From Archangium lansingense (GTDB lineage Bacteria; Myxococcota; Myxococcia; Myxococcales; Myxococcaceae), in the NCBI RefSeq assembly GCF_026626635.1, contig NZ_JAPNKA010000001.1, positions 3,100,001 to 3,164,000 of the forward strand: a stretch of DNA of 64,000 nucleotides, given 5' to 3'. Under the pieces are notes generated by a model, which was not told the DNA's origin, did not search any database, and was given only the letters and a program-made list of their open reading frames with translations. This document shows, piece by piece, positions 59,757 to 64,000 of this stretch (the first letter of the stretch is position 1; the number at the start of each line of letters is the position of its first letter). A program made the position numbers and the translations under genes.

Positions 59757-60447
59757 GGCCGCGCACGTGGTCGCGCAGCGTGGTGGCGTCGGGGAAGGCG
59801 CGCGGGTCCACGGGCTCGAGGACGCGGACCTTGCAGTCCGCCCGGAACTTGAGCAGCAGCCCGTGCTTGGGCAGGGTGTTCCCCGTGCCGGTCAGCACGA
59901 TGGGGATGAGCGGGCAGCCCTGGTTGTGGGCCAGCCGGAAGGCGCCCTCCTTGAAGGGCAGCAGTTGGTTGTCCGGCGAGCGCGTGCCCTCGGGGAAGAG
60001 GAGCACCGGCACGCCCCGGTTCAGCCAGCGCTCGCACTCGGCCATCATCTTCGCGATGCTGTCCTTGTCCCCGCGTACCAACCCCACGTAGCGGTTGAGG
60101 TACATGTTCCAGCCGAGGAACGGCAGCTCGAAGTTGCTGGCCTTGGAGACCCACTTGAAGGGCCGGTAGAGGCCGAAGAGCACGAGGATGTCGCCCAGGG
60201 ACTGGTGGTTGGACACCAGCACCGCGGGTCCGTGCCAGGGCAGGCGCTCGCGGCCCTCGATTCGCAGCCGCCAGCCGGGAGTCACCCAGAAGTAGAGCTG
60301 CGCCCAGGCACAGGAGAACAGGTGCAGCACCCGGCCGTTGCGATCAAAGGGCCACGTCACCAGGAAGATGACGAGCGCGACGCAGAAGAGGACGGCGGAG
60401 CTTGCCGCGAAGAACGACCAGAAGAGCACCGAGTGGAGCCAGCGCAT
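59707..60447 (-). CDS. 1-acyl-sn-glycerol-3-phosphate acyltransferase (PlsC-like)
   Basis: 246 residues with an N-terminal membrane segment (LFWSFFAASSAVLFCVALVI). The acyltransferase motif HX4D is His81/Asp86 (SNHQSLGD), and the second motif PVLLFPEGTRS binds the glycerol-3-phosphate acceptor. PlsC adds the second acyl chain to make phosphatidic acid in the inner membrane. ATG 60447 follows AAGGTGAC. Its 3' end overlaps the histidine kinase coding end by 50 bases (convergent), an unusual but real overlap since both frames are intact. Confidence 0.88.
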   Translation of the reverse strand: MRWLHSVLFWSFFAASSAVLFCVALVIFLVTWPFDRNGRVLHLFSCAWAQLYFWVTPGWRLRIEGRERLPWHGPAVLVSNHQSLGDILVLFGLYRPFKWVSKASNFELPFLGWNMYLNRYVGLVRGDKDSIAKMMAECERWLNRGVPVLLFPEGTRSPDNQLLPFKEGAFRLAHNQGCPLIPIVLTGTGNTLPKHGLLLKFRADCKVRVLEPVDPRAFPDATTLRDHVRGLMEQEKARLESGATAP

Positions 60448-60538
60448 GTCACCTTGCTCCGGTGGGCCGGAGGAAAGGCGGCATCTTCTCACACCGCGTC
60501 AAGAATGGAGGACTTCGGATCGTCCTCTACGTGAGCAG

Positions 60539-61042
60539 CTACATGGGGTTCTGGCCGGCGACGCTCGGCGCGCTGGGGCTGGCCGGGGCCTCGGGCTTCG
60601 GCTCGTCCTGGAGCTCGTACTCGAGCGGAGCGGGGGAGATGGCCATGTCGCTCGTGACGACCCAGGAGTTGTAGCGCTTCTCGGACACCTCGATGAGCTT
60701 GCCGTCCTCGTAGCAGACGACATGCAGGACGAAGGTGGGCTCCTTGATGGTGGGGCGGCCGTACTGGAAGCACTCCTGGTTGCCGCGGCGCTCCTTGCTG
60801 GTGGGCTGGCCAAGGATGCCGGAGACGTCTTGCGGCGACATGCCCTTGTTCACCTGACGGAGGCCCCAGGCCGTCTCCACACGGTAGGGGGTGGCCGCCG
60901 GCTGCAAGGCCACGAACCACTTGCCGAGCAGGAAGAGGAACAGCGCCGCAGCGGGGTACAGCAGCAGCATGCGCTTGGGACGGCGAGGCTGCTGCTTCGA
61001 GTAGGCGCTGAAGATGCCGTCGTTCTTCTGGGCTGCGTCCAT
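60539..61042 (-). CDS. BamE/SmpA-like membrane-anchored protein
   Basis: 167 residues. One membrane helix (LLLYPAAALFLFLLGKWFVA) after a basic N-tail, then a BamE-like domain (RQVNKGMSPQDVSGILGQPT, ECFQYGRPTIKEPTFVLHVV, CYEDGKLIEVSEKRY) and a Pro/Ala tail. BamE-fold proteins often bind envelope partners; without a lipobox this one is anchored by its helix. ATG 61042 follows GGGTGAA. The Cys pair (EC...VC) may form a disulfide. Function beyond fold is not known; close to plsC on the same strand (92 bases apart). Confidence 0.72.
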   Translation of the reverse strand: MDAAQKNDGIFSAYSKQQPRRPKRMLLLYPAAALFLFLLGKWFVALQPAATPYRVETAWGLRQVNKGMSPQDVSGILGQPTSKERRGNQECFQYGRPTIKEPTFVLHVVCYEDGKLIEVSEKRYNSWVVTSDMAISPAPLEYELQDEPKPEAPASPSAPSVAGQNPM

Positions 61043-61174
61043 TTCACCCGACCCGGTCTGCTGGTGCGCTTGGCTCACACCCCGAGACATGCCCCGTGCA
61101 GGTGGCAGATGCAAGCAGGTCGAGGCATGGCCCGGCCAGAGGCGCCCTCCTCTTGTCGGGAGGAGAGCGGAAGG

Positions 61175-61966
61175 TCAGGCGAGCGAGAGGTCCAGAGCCA
61201 GGGCGAGGGCAAATCCCCACATGAGGCTGCTGGTGGCCTCACGCTGGAAGCCGCTGCGACGGCTCTCGGGGATGACGTCGCGGGTGACGACGTAGAGCAT
61301 GGCTCCGCCCGCGAAGGTGAGGCCCCAGGGGAGCAGGCGGGTGCTGAGGGAGAGTGCTCCCACGCCGAGCAGGCCGCCGAGCGGCTCGACGAGTCCCGTC
61401 AGCAGCGCGAGAAAGGCGGAGCGACTGGCGCTCATGCCCGAGCCCCTCAGCGCCACGGCTACCACCAGGCCCTCGATGAGGTTGTGCACGGCGATGCCGA
61501 GTGCGACGGCCAGGCCCAACCGCGACTCAGGGCCGGCGAAGCTGACGCCCACTGCCAGGCCCTCGGGGAAGTTGTGCAGGGTAATGGCGAGCACGAACAG
61601 CATCACCCGGCTCCGGCTCAAGCCCCCGTGGGCGGGGAGGTCCTCGGGGACATGTGAGTGGGGCATGAGGGCGTGCCAGCTGCGCACGAAGAGGGCGCCG
61701 AGCAGCATGCCAAGGCCCACCTTCAGCACGGCCCCGCCTGGCGCGTTACCCCCCTGGAGGAGCAGGCCGAGCGCGGGGATGACCAGGGAGAAAGCGGTGG
61801 CCGCGAGCATCACGCCCGCGCTGAATCCGAGCATCCGGTCCAGTGCCTTGCGTCCGAAGTCAGGGGAGACGAGGACGGGGAGGGCCCCCAATCCCGTAGC
61901 CGCACCCGCGCCCAAGCTGGCCAGCAACCCCGTGCCCAGCAGTCCCGTTCCGATGGCATCCACCAT
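61175..61966 (-). CDS. ZIP-family metal transporter
   Basis: 263 residues, eight predicted helices. The metal-binding helices carry ITLHNFPEGLAVGVSFAG and IAVHNLIEGLVVAVAL, the HNxPEG and HNxxEG signatures of ZIP proteins (zinc, iron or manganese uptake). A His-containing loop (HALMPHSHVPEDLPAHGG) lies between helices 3 and 4. Closer to ZupT/GufA-type than to ZIP1. ATG 61966 with GGAG nine bases upstream is preferred over GTG 61972. A metal-dependent regulator site was not found. Divergent from the last gene of the window. Confidence 0.9.
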   Translation of the reverse strand: MVDAIGTGLLGTGLLASLGAGAATGLGALPVLVSPDFGRKALDRMLGFSAGVMLAATAFSLVIPALGLLLQGGNAPGGAVLKVGLGMLLGALFVRSWHALMPHSHVPEDLPAHGGLSRSRVMLFVLAITLHNFPEGLAVGVSFAGPESRLGLAVALGIAVHNLIEGLVVAVALRGSGMSASRSAFLALLTGLVEPLGGLLGVGALSLSTRLLPWGLTFAGGAMLYVVTRDVIPESRRSGFQREATSSLMWGFALALALDLSLA

Positions 61967-62079
61967 GTTCACCCGTCTCCTTAGGAGTGAACGGAAGGAG
62001 TCGGGGTTTTTCCATTCGTCAGCGCCGACGCTGAAACCGCTTCCCCACCAGGCGGGCGGTTGTGCTCTGGTGCGCCGCC

Positions 62080-64000
62080 ATGACGTCCCCCCTCGTCTAC
62101 CGCCGCTATGGAGGCTCGCTGCAGGTCTCCATCCCCTCCTTTGAGGTGCTCGTAGAGGCCGTGCGCATACCGGAGACCCAGTGGCTGGCCACGGCCTGCC
62201 CTCTGGAAGGACTCAACTGCGACCCGCGCTTCCTCGCTTTCGTCGACACGGATGGGAACAAGCGCATCCGCGTGGCCGAGCTTCGCGCCGCCGTCGAGCA
62301 CGCGGTGAAGCTGCTGAAGTCGTACCAGGGAGCGGACGCGGCGAGCGACGTGCTCGCGCTGGACGCGCTCTCCGAGGCGGGAGTGAAGCTCCGGGACGTG
62401 GCCGGCATCCTGCTGGAGACGTTGAAGGCCGTGGACCGGACACGCATCTCGCTGGAGCAGGTGCGCACCAGTGAGAAGGCGCTGCGGGAGGCAGGGCAGA
62501 ACGGGGATGGGATTGTTGCCCCGGCCTTCCTTCCCGAGCCGCTGAGGCCGCTGGCGCAGAAGCTCATGGCCTGCTTCCCCGAGGTGAAGAACCGGGCGGG
62601 ACAGGCGGGAGTGGACTTGCCCATGCTTCAGCGCTTCCGCGAGGAGCGGAGTGCGCTGCTGGTGCACCTGGCGGAGAAGGCCTCGGTGCTGGCGTGGGGC
62701 GAGCGGAGCGTGGAGCACGCCCGGCGCATCCAGGAGATCCGGCCGCTGCTGGACACGTACTTCCTGCAGTGCCGGCTGGTGGCAGCGCAGCCCGAGGCCG
62801 TTACGAGCCTCAAGCTGGAGGCGGGTCGGGTGCAGGGGGCACTCGGGGATACGCAGGCGCTGGCGCGGGTGGTGTCGGAACTGCCGGTAGCGCCTCCCGA
62901 GCCCGGAGGCGCGCTGCGTTGGTCCCGGCTGTACCGGGGTCAGTCGTTCGAGAAGCTGGACGCCTTCCGGAAGGACGTGGCCGTGCCACTCACCGGGGAC
63001 ATGGCGACGCTGGTGGACACCGCCTGGCGCGATTTGTCCGCGAAGGCCGACGCCATTCTGGCGTGGCAGTCGAGGATGGAGGCGAGCCCTCTGCGCGGAC
63101 TGGTGGAGGTGCTGCCGACCCTCTCCGAGTCGGAGCTCGAGGCCCTGGAGGCGGCGTGCCGGGCGGACCTGGCGCTGAAGGACAAGCTGGACGCGGTGGA
63201 CGAGCTGGAGCGGTTGATCCTCTACCAGCGCTGGCTGCTGATGTTCGCCAACAACTTCATCAGCATGCCGGACCTGTACCAGACGAAGCGGCGCGCGCTG
63301 ATGGAGAAGGGGACGCTCATCCTCGGGGGCTGGAGGTTCAGGCTGGCGGTGCTGGTGACGAACCGGGCCGCGCACGCGGCACTGACGAGCCAGGGCACCA
63401 CCTGTACCCTCTATGTGCATGTGGCGGCGAAGGAGGGCGGTGAGAGCTACGAGGTGGCGGTGCCGGCGACGCGCGGGCGGAGTGGCGGCCTCATGGTGGG
63501 CAAGCGCGGCGTGTTCTACGACGTGGAGGGCCGCGAGTACGACGCCGTGGTGACGCAGGTCATCCGGCAGCCCGTGTCGCTGTGGGAATCGATGACGATG
63601 CCGTTCGAGCGGATCGGCCAGTTCATCTCCAAGAAGATCGAAGGGATGGCGGCGGCCGGGGAGAAGTCGCTCGATGAGACACTGGAGAAGAGCTATGCGC
63701 AGGGGACCGTGGTCGCTCCCGCGGCGCCGGCTCCAGCGGCTCCCGCGGCGGGTCCTGGTGGTTTCATCGCGGCGGCGGGCATCGCGTTCGCGGCGGTGGG
63801 CTCGTCACTGGCCTTCATCGTGACGCAGATGAAGTCGCTCACCGTCTTCGACGTCATCTCGGCATCGATGGTCGTGGCTGCCGTGGTGATGCTGCCCTCG
63901 GGCCTGCTGGGGTGGCTCAAGCTGCGCAAGCGCAACCTGGCGCTGTTGCTGGAGGGCTCTGGCTGGGCACTCAACGACAAGTTGATGCTCACGAGGGATC
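62080..64000 (+). CDS. Large protein with EF-hand motif and C-terminal membrane helices (3'-truncated by window edge)
   Basis: At least 640 residues; open to the window end. The frame begins ATG ACG TCC CCC; no strong ribosome-binding site is seen. Residues about 55-67 form an EF-hand loop (DTDGNKRIRVAEL), so calcium binding is possible. Long helical stretches follow (LRDVAGILLETLKAVDRTRI, ELEALEAACRADLALKDKLD), then a beta-region (LTLILGGWRFRLAVLV, GKRGVFYDVEGREYDAVVTQ) and, near the end, two membrane helices (FIAAAGIAFAAVGSSLAFIV and VISASMVVAAVVMLPSGLLG). I do not recognise a family; it may be a membrane-associated scaffold. The rest of the gene lies beyond this window. Confidence 0.72.
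   Translation, partial: MTSPLVYRRYGGSLQVSIPSFEVLVEAVRIPETQWLATACPLEGLNCDPRFLAFVDTDGNKRIRVAELRAAVEHAVKLLKSYQGADAASDVLALDALSEAGVKLRDVAGILLETLKAVDRTRISLEQVRTSEKALREAGQNGDGIVAPAFLPEPLRPLAQKLMACFPEVKNRAGQAGVDLPMLQRFREERSALLVHLAEKASVLAWGERSVEHARRIQEIRPLLDTYFLQCRLVAAQPEAVTSLKLEAGRVQGALGDTQALARVVSELPVAPPEPGGALRWSRLYRGQSFEKLDAFRKDVAVPLTGDMATLVDTAWRDLSAKADAILAWQSRMEASPLRGLVEVLPTLSESELEALEAACRADLALKDKLDAVDELERLILYQRWLLMFANNFISMPDLYQTKRRALMEKGTLILGGWRFRLAVLVTNRAAHAALTSQGTTCTLYVHVAAKEGGESYEVAVPATRGRSGGLMVGKRGVFYDVEGREYDAVVTQVIRQPVSLWESMTMPFERIGQFISKKIEGMAAAGEKSLDETLEKSYAQGTVVAPAAPAPAAPAAGPGGFIAAAGIAFAAVGSSLAFIVTQMKSLTVFDVISASMVVAAVVMLPSGLLGWLKLRKRNLALLLEGSGWALNDKLMLTRD

Noticed and set aside
1..64000. tRNA, rRNA or riboswitch genes
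   Set aside because: No cloverleaf-like or conserved rRNA/riboswitch sequence was recognised on either strand by eye; a covariance-model scan would be decisive.

Overview
The window is uniformly GC-rich and densely coded. Its gene content points to a predatory, gliding myxobacterium (phylum Myxococcota, most likely the Cystobacter/Archangium/Myxococcus side). The clues are AgmX/PglI-type C-terminal domains, an FHA-TonB_C protein like GltG, a Pkn-type kinase paired with a DUF2381 protein, a SitA-like lipoprotein toxin with an Imm26 immunity gene, many lipoproteins and ELWxDGT repeats. The species is inferred from protein features only. No tRNA, rRNA, CRISPR array or prophage was seen.

Layout. 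1-5.5 kb: end of a GH15 glycosidase, an HSDL2-like SDR, a DUF4116-like repeat protein and a Uma2-type nuclease-fold protein. 5.5-11 kb: a small unknown, a lanthipeptide precursor, a secreted collagen-like protein, and a coupled sterol-desaturase-like/RND exporter pair. 11-15.1 kb: a putative nucleotide-signalling or defence island with a TRPM-SLOG/SLATT membrane protein, a PEGA lipoprotein and a TIR-TM-TPR-PDZ protein. 15.3-18 kb: a lipoprotein, a cyclase-family hydrolase, a membrane protein and a second lanthipeptide precursor with a nearly identical leader.

18.4-28.4 kb is the most striking part: nine tightly packed or overlapping same-strand genes. They encode a lipoprotein, a beta-barrel-like protein, a helical repeat protein, a FlgO-like/barrel protein, a TPR lipoprotein, MotA-like and MotB-like stator subunits, a protein that looks like a FliF-type membrane part joined to a FliG-like domain, a lipoprotein, and a TonB-like protein. 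It reads as an envelope-spanning, proton-driven machine built from flagellar motor parts in a genome neighbourhood with no flagellum.

28.4-33.4 kb: a haem-motif toroid protein, a small membrane protein, then a SitA-like polymorphic toxin gene split by an 891-bp IS5-family element (TTA target duplication). The toxin frame is restored exactly when the element is removed, and the Imm26 immunity gene downstream is intact. 33.5-48.5 kb: ELWxDGT repeat protein, methyltransferase, Ser/Thr kinase plus DUF2381, DUF3857 transglutaminase, a streptogramin-lyase (Vgb) homologue, an FHA/TonB_C protein, an NGLAF-repeat lipoprotein, coaA and a TPR protein. 48.5-64 kb: amidohydrolase, cupin, SDR plus alpha/beta hydrolase, argJ, a PQQ-type sugar dehydrogenase with Ig and PA14 domains, a RelE/ParE-like protein, a multi-PAS histidine kinase, PlsC, a BamE-like protein, a ZIP transporter and the start of a large EF-hand-containing unknown.

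Starts were chosen by ribosome-binding sites, signal peptides and overlaps. All functions come from motif recognition, without database searches.
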